Shown: one piece after another, positions 9,289 to 17,432 of the stretch
Position numbering within the stretch: the stretch's first letter is position 1
Layout of the letters: each line of letters starts with the position of its first letter
Origin: Pseudomonas fluorescens NCIMB 11764
GTDB lineage: Bacteria; Pseudomonadota; Gammaproteobacteria; Pseudomonadales; Pseudomonadaceae
DNA length: 64,000 bases
Direction of reading: 5' to 3'
Assembly (NCBI RefSeq): GCF_000293885.2
Contig: NZ_CP010945.1
Span: forward strand, 310,001-374,000
Program-made: the position numbers and the translations under genes
Notes under the pieces: generated by a model
What the model was told of the DNA's origin: nothing
What the model saw: the letters and a program-made list of their open reading frames with translations, nothing else
The model's database searches: none

Positions 9289-9761
9289 TTGGCCTCCAAC
9301 TGCGCCAGCAGGCTGACCATTTCCAGAGCGGACAGGGCAGCTTCGGCACCTTTGTTACCGGCCTTGGTGCCGGAACGTTCGATGGCTTGCTCGATGGAAT
9401 CAACGGTCAGCACGCCGAAAGCGACCGGTACGCCGAACTCCATGGACACCTGGGCCAGGCCCTTGGTGCATTCACCCGCCACGTATTCGAAGTGCGGAGT
9501 ACCGCCACGAATGACCGCGCCCAGAGCGATGATGGCTGCGAACTCGCCCTTCTGAGCGACTTTCTGCGCAACCAGCGGGATTTCGAAGGCGCCAGGCGCA
9601 CGGATGATGGTGATGTCGCTTTCGCTCACGCCATGGCGAACCAGGGCATCAACTGCACCGCTGACCAGGCTTTCAACGACGAAGCTGTTGAAACGGCCCA
9701 CTACCAGAGCGTAGCGGCCTTTAGGGGCGATGAAGGTACCTTCGATGGTCTTCAGGGTCAT
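9285..9761 (-). CDS. ribH: 6,7-dimethyl-8-ribityllumazine synthase
   Basis: This 158-residue protein catalyses the penultimate step of riboflavin synthesis, condensing the ribitylamino-uracil with the DHBP made by RibBA. Family signatures are [23 protein letters not shown], the [15 protein letters not shown] loop with the catalytic His, and [11 protein letters not shown]. It starts at ATG 9761, 91 bases after ribBA. That gap carries a short GGGACGCG/CGCGTCCC hairpin (9784-9806) without a U-tract. Confidence 0.97.
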   Translation of the reverse strand: MTLKTIEGTFIAPKGRYALVVGRFNSFVVESLVSGAVDALVRHGVSESDITIIRAPGAFEIPLVAQKVAQKGEFAAIIALGAVIRGGTPHFEYVAGECTKGLAQVSMEFGVPVAFGVLTVDSIEQAIERSGTKAGNKGAEAALSALEMVSLLAQLEAK

Positions 9762-9852
9762 TCGTTAGATCTCTTAAAGAGCCGGGACGCGTTTTCTACG
9801 CGTCCCTCAGTGATATTTGAACCGCGAATACAGGGCCGGGAACAACCGGTCA

Positions 9853-10944
9853 TTATTCGGAGGGCACGTATTCTACAACTTCCAGATCGAAACCGGATAT
9901 CGCATTAAATTTCATCGGCGCACTCATCAGGCGCATTTTGCGCACGCCCAGGTCCCGCAGGATCTGCGAACCGGCACCGACAATGCTGTAGGTGGTCGGT
10001 TTTTTCACCGGCGCGTGCTCCGCCGTTTCACGGATGTGTGCCAGCAACACGTCGCCATCGAGCGGGTGACCGAGCAACAGCACCACGCCGCTGCCGGCCT
10101 CGGCAACCGCGGCCATGGCGGCACGCAGGCTCCAGCGGCCAGGCTGCTTGACCATCAACAAATCGCGCAGCGGGTCCATGTTGTGCACGCGAACCAGGGT
10201 CGGTTCTTCGGCGCACACGTTGCCCAGGGTCAGGGCCATGTGCACGTCGCCTTCCACGGAGTCACGATAGGTCACCAGGTTGAATTGGCCCAGTTCGCTG
10301 TCCAGCGGTTGCTCGGCAATCCGCTGAACGGTACGTTCGTGGATCATCCGGTAGTGAATCAGGTCGGCGATGGTGCCGATCTTGATGTTGTGTTCTGCAG
10401 CAAAGGCTTCGAGTTCGGCGCGGCGGGACATGGTGCCGTCGTCGTTCATCACTTCGCAGATCACGCCGCTCGGCTCGAAACCGGCCATGCGTGCGAGGTC
10501 GCAGGCGGCTTCAGTGTGGCCGGCGCGAGCCAGGGTGCCACCGGCCTGGGCCATCAGCGGGAAGATGTGGCCGGGGCTGACGATGTCTTCAGCCTTGGCG
10601 TCTTTCGCGGCAGCGGCCTGCACGGTACGCGCACGGTCGGCGGCGGAGATGCCGGTAGTCACGCCAGTAGCCGCTTCGATCGATACGGTGAACTTGGTGC
10701 CGAAGCCGGAACCGTTGCGTGGTGCCATCAACGGCAGCTTCAACAGTTCGCAGCGCTCGCGGCTCATCGGCATGCAGATCAGGCCACGGGCGTGCTTGGC
10801 CATGAAGTTGATGTGTTCAGGCTGGCAGCACTCGGCGGCCATGATCAGGTCGCCTTCGTTCTCGCGGTCTTCGTCATCCATGAGGATGACCATCTTGCCT
10901 TGGCGGATGTCTTCAACCAGTTCTTCGATGCTATTGAGCGCCAC
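9853..10944 (-). CDS. ribBA: DHBP synthase with degenerate GTP cyclohydrolase II domain (RibBA/RibBX type)
   Basis: This 363-residue protein has an intact N-terminal 3,4-dihydroxy-2-butanone-4-phosphate synthase domain (about 1-200): MDDEDRENEGDL holds the acidic metal site, and CMPMSRERCELL, GISAADRARTV and SPGHIFPL follow. The C-terminal half aligns in length with GTP cyclohydrolase II but has lost its zinc cysteines: the expected ECLTGD...RCDCGS region reads VRVHNMDPLRDLLMVKQPG, and RQEGRGIG reads LLLGHPLDGD. It should make DHBP but not open GTP; RibA at 5749 does that. It starts at ATG 10944, 16 bases after ribE. The degenerate domain may be structural or regulatory. Confidence 0.95.
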   Translation of the reverse strand: MALNSIEELVEDIRQGKMVILMDDEDRENEGDLIMAAECCQPEHINFMAKHARGLICMPMSRERCELLKLPLMAPRNGSGFGTKFTVSIEAATGVTTGISAADRARTVQAAAAKDAKAEDIVSPGHIFPLMAQAGGTLARAGHTEAACDLARMAGFEPSGVICEVMNDDGTMSRRAELEAFAAEHNIKIGTIADLIHYRMIHERTVQRIAEQPLDSELGQFNLVTYRDSVEGDVHMALTLGNVCAEEPTLVRVHNMDPLRDLLMVKQPGRWSLRAAMAAVAEAGSGVVLLLGHPLDGDVLLAHIRETAEHAPVKKPTTYSIVGAGSQILRDLGVRKMRLMSAPMKFNAISGFDLEVVEYVPSE

Positions 10945-10960
10945 AAGGCACCCCCTTGGG

Positions 10961-11623
10961 TCAGGATTTTAGGTAGCCGTTGGCGGCCAGAAAGCTTTCA
11001 GTGATGTTACTGGAAGTTGGCTCTGCGGCCTTGTCGCCCAACAGCAGGCGCTCCAGGTAACGGGCAAGCAAGTCGACTTCAAGGTTCACCCGGCGACCTG
11101 GCTGGTACGACGCCATGATGGTTTCGCTCAGGGTGTGCGGAATGATGGTCAGCATGAACTCGGCGCCATCGACCGCGTTCACGGTCAGGCTGGTGCCGTC
11201 GACGGTGATCGAGCCTTTATGGGCGATGTACTTGGCGAGTTCCTTCGGCGCACGAATGCGGAATTCCACGGCGCGGGCGTTCTCGGTGCGGGCAACCACT
11301 TCACCCACGCCATCGACGTGACCGCTGACCAGATGCCCGCCGAGGCGAGTGGTCGGGGTCAGGGCTTTTTCCAGGTTGACCGGGCTGCCGCTTTTCAGGT
11401 CGTTCATGGCGGTGCAGTCAAGGGTTTCGCGACTGACGTCCGCGGCAAAGCCATTGCCCGGCAGTTCAACCGCCGTCAGGCACACGCCGTTGACCGCGAT
11501 GCTGTCGCCCAGCTTGACGTCGCTCAGGTCGAGCTTGCCGGTTTCTACGTGTACCCGCACATCTCCGCCTTTTGGGGTCAATGCACGAATACTGCCGATG
11601 GATTCGATGATGCCGGTAAACAT
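10961..11623 (-). CDS. ribE: Riboflavin synthase (alpha subunit)
   Basis: This 220-residue protein dismutates two 6,7-dimethyl-8-ribityllumazine molecules into riboflavin. It consists of two lumazine-binding repeats: the first begins MFTGIIESIGSI, and the second contains GHLVSGHVDGVG and GSITVDGTSLTVN. ATG 11623 is chosen because MFTGII is the invariant family N-terminus and GAGGAGG precedes it closely; an upstream in-frame extension to 11722 has no support. It lies between ribD (46-base gap) and ribBA (16-base gap). Confidence 0.97.
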   Translation of the reverse strand: MFTGIIESIGSIRALTPKGGDVRVHVETGKLDLSDVKLGDSIAVNGVCLTAVELPGNGFAADVSRETLDCTAMNDLKSGSPVNLEKALTPTTRLGGHLVSGHVDGVGEVVARTENARAVEFRIRAPKELAKYIAHKGSITVDGTSLTVNAVDGAEFMLTIIPHTLSETIMASYQPGRRVNLEVDLLARYLERLLLGDKAAEPTSSNITESFLAANGYLKS

Positions 11624-11669
11624 GGAGTCCTCCTCGAGAACAGGGCCGTCGCGTGGCGCAGGCCGGAAA

Positions 11670-12803
11670 TTATACGCTCGCCGCTGGCGCAGGAATGGCA
11701 ATGACTCGCCAGTCATCGCCAACCGCGCGAATTTCAGTGATTTTGAGCTCGGGCGCGTCTTTCATCTGCGCCAGCGGCCAGTCCAGCAATGGACGGGCCG
11801 AAGAACCGAGGAACTTGCCGGCGATGAAGATCTGGAACTCGTCCACCAGACCTTGCTGGGCAAATGCCCCCGCCAGACGCGGGCCCGCTTCGACCAGCAC
11901 TTCATTGACGCCGCGATTAGCCAGTTCGACCAGCAACTTGCGCAAGTCGACCAAACCATCGTCGCCAGCCACGATCAGGCATTCCGGACCGTTGGCGTAT
12001 TGTTCTTCGATGGCCATGCAGGTGGCGACCAGCGCCGGGCCTGCCTTGAAGAACGGCGCGTCCAGCGGCACGCGCAAACGGCCGTCGATCAGCACGCGCA
12101 GCGGCGGGCGGCTCATGGCCAACGCAGTTTGCTCGGCGTCCAGCCCCAGCTCATCCGCACGCACGGTCAAACGGGCCTTGTCGGCCAGCACTGTGTCGGC
12201 GCCGGTCAGCACCACGCTGGCCTGGGCGCGCAGGCGTTGAACCGCCGAGCGCGCAGCCGGGCCGGTGATCCATTGGCTTTCGCCGCTTTCCATCGCCGTG
12301 CGACCGTCGAGGCTCATGGCCAACTTGACCCGCACGAACGGCAAACCGTGTTCCATGCGTTTGAGGAAGCCTTGATTGAGCTTGCGCGCCTCGCCTTCCA
12401 GCACACCGCTTTCGATAACGATGCCGGCCTGAGCCAGACGCTGCATGCCACGACCGGCCACCGACGGGTTCGGGTCCTGCATCGCCGCGACCACGCGGGC
12501 GACGCCGGCATTCACCAGCGCATCGGCACAGGGCGGTGTATGGCCGTGGTGGCTGCACGGTTCGAGGGTCACGTAAGCGGTGGCGCCACGGGCCTTGTCG
12601 CCCGCCGCGCGCAGGGCGTGGACTTCGGCGTGGGGTTCGCCGGTGCGCTCGTGCCAGCCTTCGCCGACAATTTGCCCGTCCTTCACGATCACGCAACCGA
12701 CCCGAGGGTTGGGGTGTGTCGTGTAATAGCCTTTGCGCGCCAGTTCCAGGGCGCGGGCCATGTAATGGGCGTCGAGGATGGCTTGTTCTGGGGAGGAGGT
12801 CAT
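11670..12803 (-). CDS. ribD: Bifunctional diaminohydroxyphosphoribosylaminopyrimidine deaminase / 5-amino-6-(5-phosphoribosylamino)uracil reductase
   Basis: This 377-residue two-domain enzyme performs steps two and three of riboflavin synthesis. The deaminase domain (1-150) has its zinc site at H58-x-E60 and C83/C92 (HAEVHAL and [11 protein letters not shown]). The reductase domain (about 150-370) carries [12 protein letters not shown] and the [11 protein letters not shown] segment. ATG 12803 overlaps the nrdR stop by four bases, so translation is coupled to nrdR. Confidence 0.97.
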   Translation of the reverse strand: MTSSPEQAILDAHYMARALELARKGYYTTHPNPRVGCVIVKDGQIVGEGWHERTGEPHAEVHALRAAGDKARGATAYVTLEPCSHHGHTPPCADALVNAGVARVVAAMQDPNPSVAGRGMQRLAQAGIVIESGVLEGEARKLNQGFLKRMEHGLPFVRVKLAMSLDGRTAMESGESQWITGPAARSAVQRLRAQASVVLTGADTVLADKARLTVRADELGLDAEQTALAMSRPPLRVLIDGRLRVPLDAPFFKAGPALVATCMAIEEQYANGPECLIVAGDDGLVDLRKLLVELANRGVNEVLVEAGPRLAGAFAQQGLVDEFQIFIAGKFLGSSARPLLDWPLAQMKDAPELKITEIRAVGDDWRVIAIPAPAASV

Positions 12804-13264
12804 TCTTTCACCGGCTCACGGGCCAGGCGATCGATCTCTTCGCGGAACTCGTTGAGGTCCTGGAAGCGCCGATACACGGAGGCGAAACGAATGTAGGCGA
12901 CTTCGTCGAGCTTTTGCAGCTCGGCCATCACCAGTTCACCGACCACGAGGGACTTGACCTCGCGCTCGCCGGTGGCGCGCAGCTTGTGTTTGATGTGCAC
13001 CAGCGACGATTCGAGGCGCTCGACACTCACCGGGCGCTTCTCCAGCGCACGCTGCATGCCGGCGCGCAGTTTTTCTTCGTCGAACGGCTGGCGGCTGCCG
13101 TCGGTTTTGATCAGGCGCGGCAACACCAGTTCAGCGGTTTCGAACGTCGTGAAACGCTCGCCGCAGGCCAGGCATTCACGCCGGCGGCGCACCTGTTCGC
13201 CCTCGGCGACCAGACGCGAGTCGATGACCTTGGTGTCGTTGGCACCGCAGAAGGGACAGTGCAT
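12800..13264 (-). CDS. nrdR: Transcriptional repressor NrdR
   Basis: This 154-residue repressor controls ribonucleotide reductase genes. The N-terminal zinc ribbon has C3, C6, C31 and C34 (MHCPFCG and ECLACGERF), and an ATP-cone domain follows ([19 protein letters not shown]). The start is ATG 13264, because MHCPFCG is the family N-terminus; an in-frame upstream extension to 13321 is not plausible. It is the first gene of the minus-strand cofactor cluster and couples to ribD, an arrangement widespread in proteobacteria. Confidence 0.97.
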   Translation of the reverse strand: MHCPFCGANDTKVIDSRLVAEGEQVRRRRECLACGERFTTFETAELVLPRLIKTDGSRQPFDEEKLRAGMQRALEKRPVSVERLESSLVHIKHKLRATGEREVKSLVVGELVMAELQKLDEVAYIRFASVYRRFQDLNEFREEIDRLAREPVKE

Positions 13265-13392
13265 GGTGGCAGGCAACAAAAAAAGGGAGGGCCATGGTAG
13301 CGCATCCCTGTGGCAAGACAAGCCATAGGGTTTGCGGTATACAGACTGGCTATAGAGAACGATCCATGGATTTCACCTTGCTGGAGCCGCAA

Positions 13393-13857
13393 ATGTCCCT
13401 CAGACCGCTCGTATTGCTCAGCCTTTTCAGCCTGTTGGTGGCCTGCAGCAGCGATGCACCCAAGCCTCAGCCGCCGACGCCAGGGCCTGCCCCGCAGGCG
13501 GCGCAGAAGAAAGCCAAAGAGTCCGCCAACCTCGGCCCGCTGCCCGCGTATCAGCGTGAATTGAGTGGCACCCTGCAAGGTGTGCCGTCAGGCGCCGAAG
13601 TCGAGCTGGCGCTGCTGGTGATCGACGAAAAAGACCGCCCGCAGCAATTGCTCGCCAGTTCCAGCCTGATCGGCACCAATCAAGTGTTGCCGTTTCATCT
13701 GCGCTTCAACCCGGAATCTTTCCCGGTCGGCGCCCGCGTTGAACTGCGGGGTCGCGCCAGTCAGTCCGGCCAGCTGATTTTGCATCTGCCTGCGCAGGCC
13801 ATCACGCAACCAACCACGCAGACATTGGGCCAGCTGCAATTCGTCAAAGCGCCATGA
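13393..13857 (+). CDS. YbaY-family lipoprotein
   Basis: This 154-residue predicted lipoprotein starts at ATG 13393, with GGAG upstream. The signal peptide MSLRPLVLLSLFSLLVAC ends in a lipobox (LLVAC, acylated Cys at 18), followed by a proline-rich linker (KPQPPTPGPAPQ). The C-terminal half (LSGTLQGVPSGAEVELALLV onward) is a small beta-sandwich like YbaY and secretion-pilotin-type lipoproteins, with the KxRPQQLLASSSL and PFHLRFNPE segments. Serine after the acylated Cys suggests outer-membrane sorting. The stop overlaps the next gene by four bases. Function is unknown. Confidence 0.85.
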   Translation: MSLRPLVLLSLFSLLVACSSDAPKPQPPTPGPAPQAAQKKAKESANLGPLPAYQRELSGTLQGVPSGAEVELALLVIDEKDRPQQLLASSSLIGTNQVLPFHLRFNPESFPVGARVELRGRASQSGQLILHLPAQAITQPTTQTLGQLQFVKAP

Positions 13858-14510
13858 TTGCACCGCTCGACCTGCAACAGGCATTAAGTGAATTGCTGGG
13901 TGACGCCCGGCTTGTCCCTGTCGCCTTGCCCGATACCGAGCTGAAACTCTGGCTGATCGACGGCGACAACATGGGTCGCGCCTTCAGCCCGGAAGAAACC
14001 CGGCGGATTCTGCATGAGCCGCCGTACTGGAGTTTCTGCTGGGCCAGCGGGCTCGCGGTGGCCCGTTATCTCGCCGACTTCCCCGAATGGGTCAAAGGCA
14101 AACGGGTACTCGATTTCGGTGCCGGTTCCGGGGTCGCGGGGATTGCCGCCGTGAAGGCCGGGGCGCTGGAGGTGGTGGCCTGCGACCTGGATCCGCTGGC
14201 GATTGCCGCCTGTCGGGCGAATGCTGAACTCAATGACGTGGAACTGAGCTACTCGACGGATTTTTTCGCCGAGGCGGACCGGTTTGATCTGATTCTGGTC
14301 GCCGATGTGTTGTATGACCGGGCGAACCTGCCGCTGCTCGATGAGTTTTTAAGCCGCGGGCGGGAAGCGCTGGTGGCGGATTCGCGGGTGAGGGATTTCA
14401 GGCATCCGCTGTATCGACGCATCGAAATGCTGGAAGCGATGACCCTGCCGGATCTGGCTGAGCCGGAAGAGTTTCGGCATGTGAGCCTCTACCACGCTCG
14501 GCGCGTCTGA
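13854..14510 (+). CDS. Class I SAM-dependent protein methyltransferase (ETFB/METTL-like)
   Basis: This 218-residue protein has a seven-strand methyltransferase fold. Motif I is VLDFGAGSGVAGIAA (about residues 83-97), the acidic ribose-binding residue lies in VVACDLDPLA, and the post-I segment LILVADVLYDRANLP contains the D-V-L-Y-D signature of family-16 protein lysine methyltransferases such as the ETF-beta enzyme. Methylation of a protein lysine is inferred; the substrate is not shown. ATG 13854 overlaps the lipoprotein stop. Confidence 0.85.
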   Translation: MIAPLDLQQALSELLGDARLVPVALPDTELKLWLIDGDNMGRAFSPEETRRILHEPPYWSFCWASGLAVARYLADFPEWVKGKRVLDFGAGSGVAGIAAVKAGALEVVACDLDPLAIAACRANAELNDVELSYSTDFFAEADRFDLILVADVLYDRANLPLLDEFLSRGREALVADSRVRDFRHPLYRRIEMLEAMTLPDLAEPEEFRHVSLYHARRV

Positions 14511-14517
14511 AGCCGCT

Positions 14518-14600
14518 AAAAGATCGCAGCCTGGGGCAGCGCCTACATTGACCGAATGCGCCCCCTATCCTGCAGGAGTTGCCGAAGGCTGCGATCTTTT
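14518..14600. repeat. REP-like inverted pair, class C
   Basis: The arms AAAAGATCGCAGCC (from 14518) and GGCTGCGATCTTTT (ending at 14600) are exact reverse complements, with secondary complementary segments inside. The sequence family differs from the two GTGG-type REP classes in the window. It lies between the methyltransferase and ybbN, and the T-run at its right end could let it act as a terminator for the methyltransferase gene. Confidence 0.8.
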
Positions 14601-14647
14601 GCGCCAGCCCTTATAGTGAGCAGATTCACGCTTTTACGAGATCCCCC

Positions 14648-15520
14648 ATGAGTCAGGAAACGCCGTACATCTTCGACGCTACGACCGCCGATTTCGACCA
14701 GTCGGTGATCGAGAACTCTTTCCACAAACCGGTGCTGGTGGATTTCTGGGCCGAATGGTGTGCGCCCTGCAAAGCGCTGATGCCGATGCTCCAGACCATT
14801 GCCGAGAGCTATCAGGGCGAGTTGTTGCTGGCCAAGGTCAACTGCGACCTCGAACAGGACATCGTTGCCCGCTTCGGCATTCGCAGCCTGCCAACCGTGG
14901 TGTTGTTCAAGGATGGCCAGCCGGTGGACGGTTTTGCCGGTGCGCAACCGGAATCCGCCGTACGGGCGATGCTTGAGCCTCACGTACAAATGCCGCCCCC
15001 CGCGGCGGCTGATCCATTCGATCAGGCCCAGGCGCTGTTTGACGAAAGTCGTTTCGCCGACGCCGAAGCCATTCTCAAAGTGCTGCTGGGCGAAGACAAC
15101 ACCAACGCCAAGGCACTAATTCTGTATGCCCGTTGCCTGACTGAACGCGGCGAGCTGGGTGAAGCGCAAGCCGTACTCGACGCGGTGAAAAGCGATGAAC
15201 ACAAGGCAGCATTGGCCGGCGCAAAAGCGCAGATCCAGTTTCTCGGCCAGGCCAAGGACTTGCCGGATGCCGCGGACCTGAAGGCGCGTCTGGCGCAGAA
15301 CCCGCAGGACGATGAAGCGGTGTATCAACTGGCGATCCAGCAACTGGCCCGTCAGCAGTACGACGCGGCGCTGGATGCGTTGCTCAAGCTGTTCATCCGC
15401 AACCGCAGCTACAGCGAAGGCTTGCCGCACAAGACCTTGCTGCAGGTGTTCGAACTGCTGGGCAATGATCACCCGCTCGTGACCACGTACCGTCGCAAGT
15501 TGTTTGCTGCGCTGTATTAA
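14648..15520 (+). CDS. ybbN: Thioredoxin-TPR co-chaperone YbbN (CnoX)
   Basis: This 290-residue protein has an N-terminal thioredoxin domain (1-110) with WAEWCAPCK, cysteines C38 and C41, and cis-proline P82 (SLPTVVLF). A C-terminal tetratricopeptide region follows (DEAVYQLAIQQLARQQYDAALDALLKL near 242). In E. coli the homologue (CnoX) is a chlorine-activated holdase working with GroEL and DnaK. Here the active site keeps both cysteines, so redox activity remains possible. The start is ATG 14648, giving MSQETPYIFDATTADF; an upstream in-frame start would run through the repeat. Its stop shares bases with the convergent gene's stop. Confidence 0.93.
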   Translation: MSQETPYIFDATTADFDQSVIENSFHKPVLVDFWAEWCAPCKALMPMLQTIAESYQGELLLAKVNCDLEQDIVARFGIRSLPTVVLFKDGQPVDGFAGAQPESAVRAMLEPHVQMPPPAAADPFDQAQALFDESRFADAEAILKVLLGEDNTNAKALILYARCLTERGELGEAQAVLDAVKSDEHKAALAGAKAQIQFLGQAKDLPDAADLKARLAQNPQDDEAVYQLAIQQLARQQYDAALDALLKLFIRNRSYSEGLPHKTLLQVFELLGNDHPLVTTYRRKLFAALY

Positions 15521-15864
15521 GCCGGGTTGATCCAGCTATAGAGCGGCGTATCCCCGCCGCTCGACACTTTCACCTCCGCGCTATGGCGTAACCGCACCAA
15601 CAGGCGTTTGCCCGACGATGGGCTGCCCGTCAGTCCTTCCAGTTGCTCAAGCAAATCAGGCCCGCTCAATTGTCCGGCCTTGCGCAGCAAATCCTTTGCG
15701 ATCTGCCACTGCGCATCGTCCTGATTGACCGGCTTCGCTGGCGCCACGCTGGTTTCAGGCTTGATCACCTGCAACTGTGCGCCGAGCCGCGCCCAGTCAC
15801 CGTCGTCCATCTCCAGGGTCAAATCCACTGGCCAGTCGCCGATGCTTCCGCGTATTCGCAACAT
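15517..15864 (-). CDS. Conserved hypothetical protein
   Basis: This 115-residue soluble protein starts at ATG 15864, preceded by AGGAG at good spacing. The N-terminal half reads as an amphipathic beta-rich segment (MLRIRGSIGDWPVDLTLEMD); the C-terminal half (WQIAKDLLRKAGQLSGPDLLEQLEGL) is helical, then basic (GKRLLVRLRHSAEVKV). I recognise no enzyme motif. It converges on ybbN and the two stop codons share the TTAA at 15517-15520. Function unknown. Confidence 0.75.
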   Translation of the reverse strand: MLRIRGSIGDWPVDLTLEMDDGDWARLGAQLQVIKPETSVAPAKPVNQDDAQWQIAKDLLRKAGQLSGPDLLEQLEGLTGSPSSGKRLLVRLRHSAEVKVSSGGDTPLYSWINPA

Positions 15865-15949
15865 AAGTCTGCTCCTGCACATTTCTGACCCACATGCTCC
15901 CATGGGACTTGTGCAACGCCAAGCGGGCGGTCAAACTCTCAGCACTTTC

Positions 15950-15967
15950 GTTATAAGATTACATAAC
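15950..15967. promoter_or_regulatory. Candidate Zur operator upstream of the zinc operon
   Basis: GTTATAAGATTACATAAC is an AT-rich imperfect dyad about 30 bases before ATG 15999. Its first 13 bases match the Zur core GTTATAnTATAAC at 10 of 12 fixed positions. The neighbouring sequence is the only AT-rich promoter-like stretch here. Supported by context: the downstream genes correspond to the zinc-starvation operon of P. aeruginosa. Confidence 0.6.
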
Positions 15968-15998
15968 AGTTTATTCATTTTACTTCCGGAGACCCGCC

Positions 15999-16583
15999 AT
16001 GCGTCGTCTGCTGCTCGCTTTACCGTTTGCCCTGTTGCCGTTGGCTGTCGCCCATGCCGCTGATGAACATGATCATGAACATGAGCACGGCAGCCTTGGC
16101 GCCCACGAACATGGTGTCGGTCGCCTGAACGCGGCGCTGGACGGCCAGACCCTGGAGCTGGAACTGGAAAGCCCGGCGATGAACCTGGTGGGTTTCGAAC
16201 ACGCTGCCACCACCGACGCCGACAAGGCCAAAGTCGCCGCCGTCCGTACGCAACTGGAAAAACCGCTTACCCTGTTCAACCTGCCGAAGGCCGCCGGTTG
16301 TGTGGTGGCGACCCAGGAACTGGAAAGCCCGCTGTTTGGTGACAAACCGGATGCCGATGATGATCACGACGCCGATGCCAAAGACGAACATCACCACGAT
16401 CACAGCGAAATCCACGCGCACTATCAATTCACCTGTGCGGCCCCGGGTGCCCTGAAAACCCTGGACCTGGCGAACATCTTCAACACCTTCCCGGCCACCC
16501 AGAAAATTCAGGTACAACTGATCAGCCCGAGCGGGCAGCAAGGGGTTGAAGTGACGGCCAAGGCGGCTGCCCTCAAGTTCTGA
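15999..16583 (+). CDS. His-rich periplasmic DUF2796 (ZrgA-type) zinc-related protein
   Basis: This 194-residue protein starts at ATG 15999 with GGAG upstream. The signal peptide is MRRLLLALPFALLPLAVAHA. Two histidine/aspartate clusters are obvious: DEHDHEHEHGSLGAHEHG just after the cleavage site, and DDDHDADAKDEHHHDHSEIHAH near residue 120-142. These are candidate zinc-binding segments. It matches the DUF2796 family, which includes ZrgA of Vibrio and the first protein of the P. aeruginosa PA4063-PA4066 zinc-starvation operon. A probable Zur box precedes it. Role: periplasmic zinc capture or delivery, inferred. Confidence 0.88.
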   Translation: MRRLLLALPFALLPLAVAHAADEHDHEHEHGSLGAHEHGVGRLNAALDGQTLELELESPAMNLVGFEHAATTDADKAKVAAVRTQLEKPLTLFNLPKAAGCVVATQELESPLFGDKPDADDDHDADAKDEHHHDHSEIHAHYQFTCAAPGALKTLDLANIFNTFPATQKIQVQLISPSGQQGVEVTAKAAALKF

Positions 16584-16601
16584 CCCCAACACACATCCAA
16601 A

Positions 16602-16691
16602 TGTGGTAGCGAGCCTGCTCGCGATAGCGGCGTAACAGTCACCATCGATGTTGAATGTCATGCCCCGATCGCGAGCAGGCTCGCTCGCACA
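16602..16691. repeat. REPIN, class A, inside the zinc operon
   Basis: Two inverted GAGCCTGCTCGCGAT-type REP units lie between the DUF2796 gene and the ATPase gene. The hairpin interrupts an otherwise tight operon and may stabilise the upstream message or lower downstream expression. Confidence 0.88.
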
Positions 16692-16720
16692 GGGTTCACC
16701 ACCAACCTGACCGGTTTCAC

Positions 16721-17431
16721 ATGACCCAAGCACTTATCGAACTGTCCGACCTGGGCTTCAGCTGGCCCGGTCACCCGCCGCTGCTGGACATCCCGGCGTT
16801 CCGCCTGGAACCCGGCCAAACCCTGTTCCTCAAAGGCCCCAGCGGCAGCGGCAAGACCACCCTGCTCGGCCTGCTCGGCGGCGTGCAGAAGCCCGATCGC
16901 GGCAGCATTCGCCTGCTCGGCCAGGAACTGACCGAACTCGGCGCCGGTGCGCGTGACCGCTTCCGTGTGGATCACACTGGTTACATTTTCCAGCAGTTCA
17001 ACCTGCTGCCGTTTCTCTCGGTGCGCGAGAACGTCGAGTTGCCCTGCCACTTCTCCAGGTTGCGCGCCGAGCGGGCAATCCAGCACCACGGCAGCGTCGA
17101 CCAGGCCGCTGCCACCCTGCTCGCTCACTTGGGCCTGAAGGATGAAAGCATCCTCGGCCGCCGCGCCGATTCGCTGTCCATCGGTCAGCAACAACGCGTC
17201 GCCGCCGCCCGCGCCTTGATCGGTCAGCCGGAACTGGTGATCGCCGACGAACCGACTTCCGCGCTGGATTACGACGCTCGCGAAAACTTCATTCGCCTGC
17301 TGTTCGCCGAATGCCGCGAAGCCGGGTCGAGCCTGTTGTTTGTCAGCCACGACCAAAGCCTCGCGCCGCTGTTCGATCGCCACCTGTCGCTGGCCGATCT
17401 CAATCGCGCCGCCACCCCGTCCGAGGTCTGA
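16721..17431 (+). CDS. ABC transporter ATP-binding protein (MacB/LolD-like)
   Basis: This 236-residue ATPase starts at ATG 16721. It has Walker A GPSGSGKTTLLG near residue 43, Q-loop FQQFNLLPFLSVRENVELP near 90, signature LSIGQQQRVAAARAL near 152, Walker B LVIADEPTSALD near 172, and a switch His in LLFVSHDQ. The subfamily is that of LolD, MacB and FtsE, which work with FtsX-type permeases rather than metal importers. The permease start follows one base after its stop. In P. aeruginosa the equivalent pair is induced by zinc limitation; the transported substrate is unknown. Confidence 0.92.
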   Translation: MTQALIELSDLGFSWPGHPPLLDIPAFRLEPGQTLFLKGPSGSGKTTLLGLLGGVQKPDRGSIRLLGQELTELGAGARDRFRVDHTGYIFQQFNLLPFLSVRENVELPCHFSRLRAERAIQHHGSVDQAAATLLAHLGLKDESILGRRADSLSIGQQQRVAAARALIGQPELVIADEPTSALDYDARENFIRLLFAECREAGSSLLFVSHDQSLAPLFDRHLSLADLNRAATPSEV

Positions 17432-17432
17432 G

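Noticed and set aside
9762..9852. Hairpin upstream of ribH, considered as terminator or FMN riboswitch.
   Set aside because: The stem at 9784-9806 lacks a U-tract and the gap is too short for the conserved FMN element; no FMN core motifs were seen in the other rib gaps either.
13265..13392. In-frame extensions upstream of nrdR and of the YbaY-type lipoprotein.
   Set aside because: Family N-termini and the lipoprotein signal begin at the internal ATGs, and the extensions overlap each other in opposite directions.
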